This document shows, piece by piece, positions 16,578-25,677 of a DNA stretch of 33,195 nucleotides (position 1 is the first letter of the stretch; the number at the start of each line of letters is the position of its first letter). The stretch is taken from assembly GCA_964634565.1 (NCBI GenBank), contig CAZWLP010000024.1, forward strand, positions 1 to 33,195, given 5' to 3'. Source of the stretch: JAUVKT01 sp964634565. Lineage in GTDB: Bacteria; Bacteroidota; Bacteroidia; Bacteroidales; VadinHA17. The notes under the pieces are model-generated. The model ran no database searches. It was not told the origin of the DNA and saw only the letters and a list, made by a program, of their open reading frames with translations. Made by a program: the position numbers and the translations under genes.

Positions 16578-17744
16578 ATGAACAAACTGCTGATGATCCC
16601 AGGACCTATTGAATTCGATAAAGATGTTATTAATGAGCTCGGTAAGCCTACTGTGAGCCATGTTGCTCCGGGTTTTATAGAAAATTTCGGAGCTTCAATT
16701 GAAATGATAAGACAGGTTTGGGAATCGCCTGGCGGACAGCCATTTATTATTGCAGGGACGGGTACCCTGGCTATGGATGTAGCAGGATCCAACCTGGTTG
16801 AGAATGGAGATAATGTGCTGGTTATTTCTACGGGCTATTTTGGAGAACGTTATGCTGATCTGCTTGGCAGGTATGGCGCAAATGTTGATATTCTCAGGGC
16901 TGATCTGGGTAATGTTGTGCCTGAAGAAGAGATAGAAGAACAACTGAAAAATAAGGATTATAAACTTATGACCTTCACCCATGTTGATACTTCAACTGCT
17001 GTAAGAGTTGATCCTGAACCATTAGGAAAATTGGGAAATAAATATGGTGTGCTTACTATTCTGGATGGTGTGTGTTCTGTTGCAGGTGAGGAGATAAGAC
17101 AGGATAAGTGGGGAATTGATATTGTTCTTACAGCATCGCAAAAGGCGATAGGCGTACCTCCGGGACTTGCCCTGCTGGTTGCTTCGCAAAAAGCTATAAA
17201 GACCTGGCAAAACAGACGTACTCCTGTTGGTAATTATTATGCAGACTGGAACAACTGGTTGCCCATAATGGAAGCATATGAAGCAAGGAAACCTTCCTAC
17301 TTCGGAACTCCTGCTGTAAACCTTGTGAATGCACTTAAGGTTAGCCTCGGTCAGATTATAGAAGATGGTAATGATAAGCGGTTTTTAAGACACAGGCTTA
17401 TTGGAGAGGCATTCAGGTCGGCAATGGAAGCAATCGGCTTAGGTATGGTCCCGCTTAGAAATGATATCGCTGCAAATACATTATCAGCTCCATATTACCC
17501 CGACGGAGTAAATGGACAGGATCTTCTTGCTGAAATTAATAAGGCAGGAGTTGTGCTTGCAGGCGGACTGCACCCTGAAATAAAAACAAAGTATTTCAGG
17601 GTAGGGCATATGGGTTCAGTATCGGGCAAAGATCATCTCTTGCAGACAATTGCTGCCATTGAAAAGGGACTCAAAGAATGTAAGTATGCTTTTAATGAAG
17701 GATCAGCGATTGAAGCTGCGGCTAATGTATTGAACAAAAACTGA
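16578..17744 (+). CDS. Class V aminotransferase, alanine/serine-glyoxylate type
   Basis: This is a 388-residue PLP enzyme of the AGXT-like group. It starts with MIPGPIEF, has the GTGTLAMD substrate block (60-67), LDGVCSVAGEE with the PLP-holding Asp163, and the PLP lysine Lys189 in TASQKAIG. It should transfer amino groups between a small amino acid and a 2-oxo acid such as glyoxylate or pyruvate. The substrate is not determinable. The ABC exporter gene follows 21 nt after its stop, so the two may be co-transcribed although no functional link is obvious. No relationship to the upstream dehydratase is shown, as terminator-like hairpins lie between them. Confidence 0.87.
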   Translation: MNKLLMIPGPIEFDKDVINELGKPTVSHVAPGFIENFGASIEMIRQVWESPGGQPFIIAGTGTLAMDVAGSNLVENGDNVLVISTGYFGERYADLLGRYGANVDILRADLGNVVPEEEIEEQLKNKDYKLMTFTHVDTSTAVRVDPEPLGKLGNKYGVLTILDGVCSVAGEEIRQDKWGIDIVLTASQKAIGVPPGLALLVASQKAIKTWQNRRTPVGNYYADWNNWLPIMEAYEARKPSYFGTPAVNLVNALKVSLGQIIEDGNDKRFLRHRLIGEAFRSAMEAIGLGMVPLRNDIAANTLSAPYYPDGVNGQDLLAEINKAGVVLAGGLHPEIKTKYFRVGHMGSVSGKDHLLQTIAAIEKGLKECKYAFNEGSAIEAAANVLNKN

Positions 17745-17765
17745 TTTATGGCTCTTTAATATTGT

Positions 17766-19550
17766 ATGGGAAGGTATGATGTAAGAAAAGGTAAAATTAA
17801 TAAGGAGGGTATTGGGACTGCCCTGAGACTTTTTAGTTACATGAAACCATATAAGTGGGAATATATCCTTGGTATGTTCTTCCTTCTTGGTTCAAGCCTT
17901 GCCAACCTTGCTTTTCCAAAACTCCTTGGCGATCTTGTTAATGCAGGAAACGAAGGTAGTATTGCCAATGAGATGACAAGAATTGGAGTATTACTGATAA
18001 TTCTTTTGTTGATTCAGTCTGTGTTTTCATATTTCAGGACACTGCTTTTTTTTAATGTTACAGAGAAGTCACTAGCCGATCTCAGGCAGGAGACTTATAA
18101 CCACCTTATCAGGCTACCTCTTATCTTCTTTGAGAAGCACAGGGTGGGAGAGCTGAATAGCCGGATCTCATCAGATATTTCAATGCTGCAGGAGACACTT
18201 ACATACACACTTGCACAGTTTATCAGGCAGATTGTTATTATTAGCGGAGGTATTACCCTGCTGATATTAACTTCGTTTAAGCTTACCCTGTTTATGCTTG
18301 CTGTTATGCCTCTTATAGTTTTGCTTGCAGTATTATTCGGACGCTATATCAGGAAATTATCCAAAAAAGTACAGAGTGAGATTGCCAAATCAAATACAAT
18401 AGTGGAAGAAACACTGCAGGGTATACAGAGCGTAAAGACCTACACAAATGAATTTTTCGAGATGATCCGCTATCGGAAAAAGACTAATATGATAGCTGAA
18501 ATTGGAATGAAAAGCGGCAGGTACAGGGGAGCATTCACTGCATTTATAATTTTCGGGATATTTGGGGCCATGGTAGCCGTTATATGGAAGGGAGCCATAC
18601 TCTTATCAGAGGGCGTAATTAATTCAGGTGAACTGTTTTCATTTGTAATTTATACCGGATTTATTGCCGGTACAATAGGAGGTCTGGCAAATGTATTTAC
18701 ATCAATTCAAAGGTTTATTGGCGCTACAGAAGACCTTTTTGAAGTATTTGATGAAGAGCAGGAAGATATTGTTAAGATGGATTCTTCACCTGAAGAAAAA
18801 GATATTCTAAAAGGTGATATAGAGTTTAAAAACCTTTCATTTACTTATCCATCTCGACCCGACCAGGTTGTATTGAAGGATCTTAACTTCAGGATACTGC
18901 CTGACCAGCTTGTAGCCCTGGTAGGTGTTAGTGGATCAGGTAAGACAACTATTACATCCCTTATACTTCGCTTATACAACATTCGTGTAGGCAGGATACT
19001 CTTTGATGGCAGGGATATTAACGATATTCCTTTAACTGCCCTGAGAAGCCAGATATCCCTTGTGCCACAGGATATCTTCCTCTTCGGTGGAACTATAAAA
19101 GAGAATATTGCATATGGTAATGTTAAGGCTAATGAAAGTCAGATACACGATGCAGCCGTACAGGCTAATGCAATGGAATTTATCGACAGGTTTCCTGACG
19201 GACTTGATACTATTGTGGGGGAACGTGGCACACAATTGTCAGGAGGCCAGCGCCAGAGAATTGCCATTGCACGAGCTGTATTGAAAAATCCAAGAATTTT
19301 AATACTTGATGAAGCAACATCATCACTTGATTCTGAATCAGAACGACTTGTACAGGATGCACTTGAGAAACTTATGAGGCACCGTACCTCTATAGTAATA
19401 GCTCACAGATTATCTACTATACGGAAAGCTGATCAGATACTTGTAATCGATAAAGGAAAACTTGTGGAGTCAGGCACTCATAATGAGCTGATTAAGGTCA
19501 GAAATGGCATATACAGATCCCTTAATGAGCTGCAGTATGGAATTGCTTAG
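17766..19550 (+). CDS. ABC exporter with fused membrane and ATPase domains (MsbA-like)
   Basis: This 594-residue half-transporter would work as a homodimer, or paired with a partner, in the inner membrane. The six-helix membrane domain spans about residues 30-310. The ATPase domain spans about 345-590 with Walker A GVSGSGKT, signature LSGGQRQRIAIARA, Walker B ILILDEATSSLD and switch His in IAHRLST. The Q-loop Gln is present (VPQDIFLF). All motifs are intact. Substrates of this group include lipids, peptides and drugs; nothing here selects one. Its 3' end overlaps the convergent small membrane-protein gene by 4 nt. Confidence 0.92.
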   Translation: MGRYDVRKGKINKEGIGTALRLFSYMKPYKWEYILGMFFLLGSSLANLAFPKLLGDLVNAGNEGSIANEMTRIGVLLIILLLIQSVFSYFRTLLFFNVTEKSLADLRQETYNHLIRLPLIFFEKHRVGELNSRISSDISMLQETLTYTLAQFIRQIVIISGGITLLILTSFKLTLFMLAVMPLIVLLAVLFGRYIRKLSKKVQSEIAKSNTIVEETLQGIQSVKTYTNEFFEMIRYRKKTNMIAEIGMKSGRYRGAFTAFIIFGIFGAMVAVIWKGAILLSEGVINSGELFSFVIYTGFIAGTIGGLANVFTSIQRFIGATEDLFEVFDEEQEDIVKMDSSPEEKDILKGDIEFKNLSFTYPSRPDQVVLKDLNFRILPDQLVALVGVSGSGKTTITSLILRLYNIRVGRILFDGRDINDIPLTALRSQISLVPQDIFLFGGTIKENIAYGNVKANESQIHDAAVQANAMEFIDRFPDGLDTIVGERGTQLSGGQRQRIAIARAVLKNPRILILDEATSSLDSESERLVQDALEKLMRHRTSIVIAHRLSTIRKADQILVIDKGKLVESGTHNELIKVRNGIYRSLNELQYGIA

Positions 19551-19924
19551 TTATTACGACTTCTGAAATCCCTGATGTTTAATACTATAGATAAAGTCAG
19601 TGCCACGATTAGTACCCATAATGTTACGCTGTCTACCATGGCTGAATTTAAATCGCTCCCCAGTATCCTGTCTGCCAGATATTTAACATAAGATCCCGGC
19701 AGGTCTGTTACACCGAGCCTGCCGAGAACACTAAAGTGCCATTCTGTTAAGGGGCAATACCCGAGTGAGCCAACTATTAAGCCCAGTATTAACCATGAGC
19801 CTGCTGTTGTTAGTAATAATATCAGGTTGGCTTTACGTGTTTTCTTCCATATCCATCCAAAGCAGTTGAATATTATAACTGAAGTATGGAGGATTACAAA
19901 GAATATGTCGAGTGCTTTATACAT
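19547..19924 (-). CDS. Small membrane protein, DUF2784-like
   Basis: This is a 125-residue integral membrane protein with about four hydrophobic segments (residues 5-25, 33-55, and two near the ends). The segment GSWLILGLIVGSLGYCPLTEWHF resembles the conserved CPLT-containing core of DUF2784 proteins, whose function is unknown. It converges on the ABC exporter with a 4-nt overlap. The hydrophobic pattern and conserved core favour a real gene. Confidence 0.72.
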   Translation of the reverse strand: MYKALDIFFVILHTSVIIFNCFGWIWKKTRKANLILLLTTAGSWLILGLIVGSLGYCPLTEWHFSVLGRLGVTDLPGSYVKYLADRILGSDLNSAMVDSVTLWVLIVALTLSIVLNIRDFRSRNN

Positions 19925-19996
19925 AGCTTAATTCGGAGTTTGAAGTTTAAACTTACAAATTAATAAATTTTTAATTTTTAATCTTCTGTTTCCTAT

Positions 19997-20031
19997 GCCT
20001 TGAGACTTACACCTTGCGTCTTGCGTCTTAT
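19997..20031. repeat. Degenerate heptamer tandem repeat (five units, NNCTTNN)
   Basis: Five consecutive 7-bp units keep CTT in the same register: GCCTTGA, GACTTAC, ACCTTGC, GTCTTGC, GTCTTAT. The block lies in the 161-nt divergent gap between the DUF2784-like gene and the patatin gene. It may be a slippage-prone array or a decayed interspersed element. No box matching TAnnTTTG was found for the patatin gene. Confidence 0.5.
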
Positions 20032-20085
20032 TATCGTAACTTGCATATACTGTCTTAGTAGAAATCTGTATAATTACATGCTGTT

Positions 20086-21120
20086 ATGTCTAAAGTAAGG
20101 ATCCTATCTATTGATGGTGGAGGTATAAGGGGGATAATACCTGGCAGGATACTGGTTTATCTTGAGGAGAAGCTAAAGGAGCTCGATAATAATCCGGATG
20201 GCCGGATATCTGACTATTTTGATATGATTGCCGGTACAAGCACTGGGGGAATACTTACCTGCGCTTACCTTTGCCCTGATAAGGAAGATAAGGGAAGACC
20301 GAAATATAGTGCAAGGGATGCGGTAAACCTCTATATTGACAGAGGTAAAGAAATATTTACCAGATCACTCTGGCAGAAGTTGATCAGTGTCGGCGGCGTA
20401 GCCGATGAAAAGCATTCTGCGACTAAGATAGAATATTATTTTAAAGAGTATTTTGGTGATACAAAACTCAGTGAACTTTTGAAACCATCTTTGATAACTG
20501 CGTACGATACAGAGAGAAGATCGGCCTTCTTTTTTACTGGTCATAATGCAGTTTCAGGAGGACACGACTTCTTTGTAAGAGATGTTGCCAGGGCAACTTC
20601 AGCTGCTCCAACATATTTTGAGGCCGCTGGCATAAAGAGTTTATCAGGAATATTTTATTCACTTATCGATGGAGGTGTTTTTGCAAGTAATCCCTCTATG
20701 TGTGCCTATGCAGAATCACGAAAATATGATTTTGGCAAAATCAGCAGACCAGGGGCCAAAGATATGCTTATACTTTCGCTGGGGACAGGTAAGATAGAAA
20801 AGCAATATCTGTACAATTCTGTTAAGGACTATGGACTTATTGAATGGATTAGGCCTGTAATCGATATAATGATGACAGGTGTTTCTGAAACGGTACATCA
20901 TCAGCTTTTGCAGATATTCAATTCGGTTGGTATGGAAGATAATTATCTCAGGATATCACCTGACCTTGGCGATGCCTCACCCGATATGGATGAAGTATCT
21001 GATTTGAATATCCGAAATCTTGTAAAAGCCGGAGTCGACGCTACCATGGCAAATATCGATAAACTGGATTACTTTGCCTCACTTCTTGCAGATAAGAACA
21101 ATTTTAAAAGCCAGGTATAA
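20086..21120 (+). CDS. Patatin-like phospholipase
   Basis: This is a 344-residue patatin-fold lipid acyl hydrolase. The oxyanion-hole glycines are in DGGGIRG (residues 10-16), the nucleophile is Ser52 in GTSTG, and the dyad Asp195 is in LIDGG. No signal peptide is visible, so it is likely cytoplasmic or membrane-peripheral. It should release fatty acids from phospholipids or related lipids. Bacterial antiphage effectors such as CapV share this domain and architecture, but there is no cyclic-oligonucleotide synthase or other defence gene beside it, so a plain lipase is the better reading. Confidence 0.88.
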   Translation: MSKVRILSIDGGGIRGIIPGRILVYLEEKLKELDNNPDGRISDYFDMIAGTSTGGILTCAYLCPDKEDKGRPKYSARDAVNLYIDRGKEIFTRSLWQKLISVGGVADEKHSATKIEYYFKEYFGDTKLSELLKPSLITAYDTERRSAFFFTGHNAVSGGHDFFVRDVARATSAAPTYFEAAGIKSLSGIFYSLIDGGVFASNPSMCAYAESRKYDFGKISRPGAKDMLILSLGTGKIEKQYLYNSVKDYGLIEWIRPVIDIMMTGVSETVHHQLLQIFNSVGMEDNYLRISPDLGDASPDMDEVSDLNIRNLVKAGVDATMANIDKLDYFASLLADKNNFKSQV

Positions 21121-21157
21121 GCTTTAAGAGATTACAGAACTATATTTTTATAGTCTG

Positions 21158-21187
21158 CTTGGCAGGCCGGATTTCGAAATATCTTTG
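21158..21187 (+). promoter_or_regulatory. Promoter of the FtsX-type permease gene
   Basis: CTTG (21158-21161), 18 nt, then TATCTTTG (21180-21187) closely fits the Bacteroidota promoter consensus. Transcription would begin near 21194, leaving a leader of about 75 nt before the ATG at 21269. Confidence 0.65.
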
Positions 21188-21268
21188 CAAATACCGTAAA
21201 AATCATATTCCGTTGTGTAATATATCTCTTCTTTTATAGTCATTTTTATTAAACCAACCTGTATAAAT

Positions 21269-23701
21269 ATGTTTCAAAATGTACTCAAAACGACTATAAG
21301 ATATCTCAGGAGAAATATTTCATATGTTTCTGTTAACCTTCTGGGATTGATACTTGGTATATTGACCAGTGTAATTATCTTTTTGTTTATACAGGATGAA
21401 CTAAGCTATGATTCTTTTTTTTCCGAAGCGGATAAGATATACAGGCTTGAAACTGAAAATATAACTCAGGGAGAGGCAAACAGGTGGGCAGCTACGCAGT
21501 CTGCCATGTATATTTATCTAAGAGACAGGTACCCGGAAATTAAGTCAGCAACAAGGCTTTATAACTGGTTTCTTCCGATTATCGTAAGCTATAATAATGA
21601 AATCAGATTTACTGAAAATGAATTTTTCTTTGCAGATTCCACATTCTTTGATATTTTCGATTTTAAGCTGATTGAGGGAAACCCCGAAAAGGCACTTAGT
21701 CGTCCCGAAAACATTGTTCTGACTCAGTCAATGGCCAGGAAATATTTTGGTCAGGAAGCGGCACTTGGGAAGCAGCTTCAGACAGATTTTTCTGACTTTA
21801 CCGTTGCCGCGGTAATAGAAGATATTCCTAAGAATACACATTTTCATTTTGATATGCTGGCATCAATTGAAAGCGTAAAGGTGTTATCTCCTAATATCGA
21901 CGAAGCAAGAAACAATGGACTGTATATTTATTTTCTTCTCGAAAATTCAGGCTCAGTTACTTCGCTTGTTGAAAAGTTAAACAGTGAAGCACCTGCCATT
22001 TATGGGGGAACTGAAGATGATATACCTGATGGAGTGGAATTAAAATTTATATGTCAGAATATAAAGGATATTCACCTTAACGGGCATGGAGAAAAAGAAA
22101 TAGAACCTAATGGCAGTAAGTCTTTGATATATATATTTATCACCGTTGGCCTGCTTGTATTAATAGTAGCTGCGATAAATTATATGAACATGGCAACTGC
22201 ACAATCATTTAATCGTGCTAAGGAAGTTGGTGTGCGTAAAATAGTTGGTGCATTGAGAAGATCTGTGTTTATTCAGTTTATGGGCGAGTCAGTAGTAATA
22301 ATATTTCTCGCGGTTATATTCTCGGTATTACTTGGTCTGGTACTGCTTCCATTTATTAACGACTTTATTGATAAAGACCTGGTATTGAATCCGTTTAATA
22401 ATATTAATCTACTTAAATATCTTGTAGTGGTTATTGTTATTATTGGCTTTCTTTCAGGTAGTTATCCCTCATTGTTTCTGTCAGGGTTTAATTCACTGGT
22501 AATTGTTAAATCAGGCGGTGGAACAGGAAATGGGATATCATCCGCAATAAGCTTCAGAAAGATCCTTATAGTATTTCAATTTACAATGTCAGTTGCACTG
22601 ATTGTAGGATCTCAGGTAATTTCTTCACAACTGGAATTTATCTGGTCGAGGGATTCAGGCTTTAATAAGAGGGATGTTATCTGTATAGATCTATCGAACA
22701 GGGAGGTAATGGTTGGCACTGATATGCTCGAGGAAGAATTATGTAAGATTAATAATGTAATATCAGCCGGATCAGCTTTTGAGGTTCCCGGCCAGAGGGT
22801 GCAGGTACTGGCATGCAGGATTCCCTATCTCGAAAACAGAGGATCTGAAGTACTTGATGATGGCAATAATATAATAGGAATCAGGACTGCAATTGCAGAT
22901 GAGGGAATGTTTGAAACAATGGGCTATTCAATGGCTGCTGGTCGCTGGTTTTCTAAAGACTATCCGAGCGATAACCCGGGAGGGTTTATTATGAACGAGA
23001 CTGCTGTCCGTGATCTTGGTATTGAGAATCCGGTAGGCAGGGAAATTATTTTTCCATATGCCGATCCACCCATTGAGGGAAAACTGATTGGTGTGATAAA
23101 GGACTACAACTATGCGTCTGTTCATTCAGAAGTGGAGCCTTTGATGATTATGACAGGTGATTTTTTCAGGTATCTTAATATAAGGATAGGACCTGATAAC
23201 CAGCATGAAACAATAAACAATATTGCCATGAGGTGGAAAGAATTGAAACCGGATATTCCCTTTGATTATCAATTTCTTGAGGATATTTATGACAATTTGT
23301 ACAGGTCGGAATCAAGAATGAACACGATTATAAAAGGATTTACCCTTCTGGCTATTTTGATATCTGTATTTGGTCTTTTCGGCCTTGCATCATATATGAG
23401 CGAGAAGCGTACACGGGAGATAGGTATAAGGAAAGTATTCGGTGCTTCTGTAAAAAGTGTCGTTGCTCTTCTTAATAAGGATTTTATATTACTTGTTGTA
23501 CTTGCAAATATTATTGCATGGATTCCGGCGTCCTATTTCCTTATCAGGTGGCTCGGTAGTTTTGCCTACAGGATCAAACTCAGTCCGGTAATATTTATTG
23601 TCACATTGATAATTACAATAGTTATATCAATAATCACTGTTAGCATAAGGGCCTTTAAGTCTGCCAGGATTAATCCGGCCACATCACTGAAACATGATTG
23701 A
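21269..23701 (+). CDS. FtsX/MacB-type ABC transporter permease
   Basis: This 810-residue inner-membrane protein has two FtsX-like halves. Each has a MacB-type periplasmic domain (about residues 45-275 and 470-675) between membrane segments at about 20-40, 285-305, 335-360, 385-405, 430-450 and three near 690-800. The late block TREIGIRKVFGAS and the earlier KEVGVRKIVGA are characteristic. Such permeases couple ATP use in the cytoplasm to mechanical work in the periplasm. No ATPase gene adjoins, so a partner must be encoded elsewhere. It stands as a single transcription unit, with its own promoter and a strong terminator after it. Confidence 0.9.
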   Translation: MFQNVLKTTIRYLRRNISYVSVNLLGLILGILTSVIIFLFIQDELSYDSFFSEADKIYRLETENITQGEANRWAATQSAMYIYLRDRYPEIKSATRLYNWFLPIIVSYNNEIRFTENEFFFADSTFFDIFDFKLIEGNPEKALSRPENIVLTQSMARKYFGQEAALGKQLQTDFSDFTVAAVIEDIPKNTHFHFDMLASIESVKVLSPNIDEARNNGLYIYFLLENSGSVTSLVEKLNSEAPAIYGGTEDDIPDGVELKFICQNIKDIHLNGHGEKEIEPNGSKSLIYIFITVGLLVLIVAAINYMNMATAQSFNRAKEVGVRKIVGALRRSVFIQFMGESVVIIFLAVIFSVLLGLVLLPFINDFIDKDLVLNPFNNINLLKYLVVVIVIIGFLSGSYPSLFLSGFNSLVIVKSGGGTGNGISSAISFRKILIVFQFTMSVALIVGSQVISSQLEFIWSRDSGFNKRDVICIDLSNREVMVGTDMLEEELCKINNVISAGSAFEVPGQRVQVLACRIPYLENRGSEVLDDGNNIIGIRTAIADEGMFETMGYSMAAGRWFSKDYPSDNPGGFIMNETAVRDLGIENPVGREIIFPYADPPIEGKLIGVIKDYNYASVHSEVEPLMIMTGDFFRYLNIRIGPDNQHETINNIAMRWKELKPDIPFDYQFLEDIYDNLYRSESRMNTIIKGFTLLAILISVFGLFGLASYMSEKRTREIGIRKVFGASVKSVVALLNKDFILLVVLANIIAWIPASYFLIRWLGSFAYRIKLSPVIFIVTLIITIVISIITVSIRAFKSARINPATSLKHD

Positions 23702-23784
23702 TATTTCTTACAGCTGACATTCTAATATATAGTAGGGCGGTATTATTTACCGGGGCCGAAATCAGACCTGTAATATAATTCTGG

Positions 23785-23813
23785 GGAGCCGATAAATTGG
23801 CTCCTTATTTTTT
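23785..23813 (+). terminator. Rho-independent terminator after the permease gene
   Basis: GGAGCC (23785-23790) pairs perfectly with GGCTCC (23799-23804) around an 8-nt loop, followed by TTATTTTTT. A smaller hairpin, CGGTA/TACCG (23738-23752), precedes it. Confidence 0.85.
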
Positions 23814-23814
23814 C

Positions 23815-23822
23815 TACATTTG
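23815..23822 (+). promoter_or_regulatory. -7 box TACATTTG of the M23 peptidase gene
   Basis: A perfect TAnnTTTG begins 2 nt after the terminator T-tract and lies 23 nt before the ATG at 23846. The only TTG upstream is 15 nt away, inside the terminator stem, which is short for a -33 box. Confidence 0.55.
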
Positions 23823-23845
23823 AGGATATTAAATTCACTTAAGGA

Positions 23846-24535
23846 ATGACCATAGATAAAACAATTGAAAACCTGATTATCAAATACCGTGATTCATTTG
23901 CTGGTATTTTCCCATTTAAGATAAACAGTGATACGGTCTTTACTCTTGACCTGGGTCCTGAAAATAATGATCTTAAAGGTCTGGAAATAACAAATAATGA
24001 AGTACTGGAGTCCTATATCAGAATGCAGGTCGACAGGCACGGGACTAAGATTCCGGTTGGAGGATATAATGAGAAAAGGGTATTATACAACCTTAGTAAG
24101 CATTTTGGTGACGGATCAGAAAAGAGGGATATACATCTCGGGACAGATATATGGATACCTGCCGGAACCACGATAAAAGCTCCGATGCATTCTTCCGTAC
24201 ATAGCTATGCAATTAATAATAATTACAGGGATTACGGTCCGACAATAATACTTCAGCATAAGCTTGATGATCAGACTTTCTACACACTTTACGGTCATCT
24301 TTCAGCTGAATCAATGGATGATCTTTATGAAGGCAAAACCATTAAGAAGGGAGAGGGTTTCGCCTCTGTTGGAGGAAGTGATGTAAATGGTTCATGGCCA
24401 CCCCACCTGCATTTCCAGGTAATATGTGATATGGGCGATATGAAAGGTGATTTTCCAGGAGTTACATCGATTGGCGACAGGGATAAATATCTTGAGATAT
24501 GTCCTGATCCGGCTTATATCCTGGGTCTGAAATAG
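23846..24535 (+). CDS. M23 family (LytM-type) metallopeptidase without a signal peptide
   Basis: This 229-residue protein has a C-terminal M23 zinc-peptidase domain from about residue 90. The likely zinc ligands and catalytic residues are His97 and Asp101 (HLGTD), His151 (YGHLS) and His187/His189 (HLHF). Members usually cut peptidoglycan cross-bridges or turn over cell-wall peptides. The N-terminus starts MTIDKTIENL and has neither signal peptide nor membrane helix, so the protein appears cytoplasmic unless exported some other way. It opens a run of six plus-strand genes; the MEMO-family gene starts 32 nt downstream. Confidence 0.87.
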   Translation: MTIDKTIENLIIKYRDSFAGIFPFKINSDTVFTLDLGPENNDLKGLEITNNEVLESYIRMQVDRHGTKIPVGGYNEKRVLYNLSKHFGDGSEKRDIHLGTDIWIPAGTTIKAPMHSSVHSYAINNNYRDYGPTIILQHKLDDQTFYTLYGHLSAESMDDLYEGKTIKKGEGFASVGGSDVNGSWPPHLHFQVICDMGDMKGDFPGVTSIGDRDKYLEICPDPAYILGLK

Positions 24536-24567
24536 AATAATATATTGTTACAAATTGTAATGGAATT

Positions 24568-25638
24568 ATGAAAAAAGCAATACCTGGATTTTTAGTAATA
24601 GTGATGATGGTGCTATTATCAGGATGTGGTTCTGAAACCAGTACTGCATTAATTGAAAAGAAAACGAGACCTCTGAGAGATACGGTTGGATTTGCCCAGT
24701 ACTCCTGGCAGATGGACTCACTAATGGCACGGCTTGATCACAGAGGCTGGAAAGAAACAGGGGGTGCACCATGGAAAATGGCAATATGTCCACATGATGA
24801 TTATACCTATGTTGGAAAGTTATATCCTGAAACTCTGAGTAATATTAAAGCCGACAGGGTGATAATTATTGGTGTTGCCCACAGAGCTGCTCAGCTCGGT
24901 ATAGAAGATTCGCTGGTGTTTGATACTTATACTCACTGGAAAGGACCATGGGGAGATGTAAAGGTGTCTTCATACAGGGAGGACCTCCTTGATAAACTTG
25001 ATGGTTTTGCCATGGTGAGCGATACCATGCACCGCATTGAACATTCGCTTGAGTCACAGATTCCCTTTTTGCAATATTTTAACAGGGAGCTTGAGATTGT
25101 TCCGATTCTGGTTCCAACCATGAATCCTGAGCGAATGGAGCATGTTGGAAGAGCATTTGCCAATGCTATAAAGGAAGTTGCTGATGCCAATCAGTGGGTC
25201 TGGGGTGAAGACTATGCAATTGTTGTTACAACAGATGCTGTTCACTATGGCAATGAAGACTGGAGTGGGAATAATAATGCCAGATTTGGCTGCGATGATG
25301 AAGGTAACCTTAAAGCAAGGGAATATGAAATCGAGATAATCAGTGAAACACTTACGGGTGTTCTGGAACCTGACAGGATAAGTAAATTCAGCGACTATAC
25401 ACTAAGCGAAGATGACTATCGAACCTATATCTGGACCTGGTGCGGCAGGTACTGCATCCCCGTAACACTTTATACTACTTACTTCCTGGATGATGGCAAA
25501 AATATATCGGGAGAACTGATAGGCTACTATACAAGTATTACCAGCGAGCATATTTACGTAGATGATATCGGACTGGGCCGCACAGCGATAGCTACCCCGT
25601 GTCACTGGGTAGGTTATGCTGCTATAGGATACAGGTAA
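24568..25638 (+). CDS. MEMO-family protein exported as a lipoprotein
   Basis: This 356-residue protein belongs to the MEMO1/AmmeMemoRadiSam-B family. Matching blocks are PHDDY (His76), IGVAH (His105), EHSLESQIPFLQ (from 158), TTDAVHYG (Asp223, His226) and CGRYCIP (Cys292). In human MEMO1, two His and one Cys at the corresponding places bind metal. The N-terminus has a lipoprotein signal with lipobox LSGC (Cys20), which is unusual because most relatives are cytosolic and lie beside an AmmeMemoRadiSam radical-SAM gene. None is present here. The function is unknown; metal binding or dioxygenase-like chemistry in the periplasm is an inference. Confidence 0.82.
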   Translation: MKKAIPGFLVIVMMVLLSGCGSETSTALIEKKTRPLRDTVGFAQYSWQMDSLMARLDHRGWKETGGAPWKMAICPHDDYTYVGKLYPETLSNIKADRVIIIGVAHRAAQLGIEDSLVFDTYTHWKGPWGDVKVSSYREDLLDKLDGFAMVSDTMHRIEHSLESQIPFLQYFNRELEIVPILVPTMNPERMEHVGRAFANAIKEVADANQWVWGEDYAIVVTTDAVHYGNEDWSGNNNARFGCDDEGNLKAREYEIEIISETLTGVLEPDRISKFSDYTLSEDDYRTYIWTWCGRYCIPVTLYTTYFLDDGKNISGELIGYYTSITSEHIYVDDIGLGRTAIATPCHWVGYAAIGYR

Positions 25639-25677
25639 GTGGCTGTTGTTTACTTAAATATTTTGCAAAAGATTCAA

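Noticed and set aside
20086..21120. Patatin gene as a CBASS-type (CapV) antiphage effector
   Set aside because: No cyclase (CD-NTase), ubiquitin-like or other defence genes lie on either side; the neighbours are a DUF2784-like membrane protein and an FtsX permease.
25639..25677. GTG start at 25639 for the GH10-like lipoprotein
   Set aside because: It would put 13 residues ahead of an otherwise well-formed lipoprotein signal that begins at ATG 25678.
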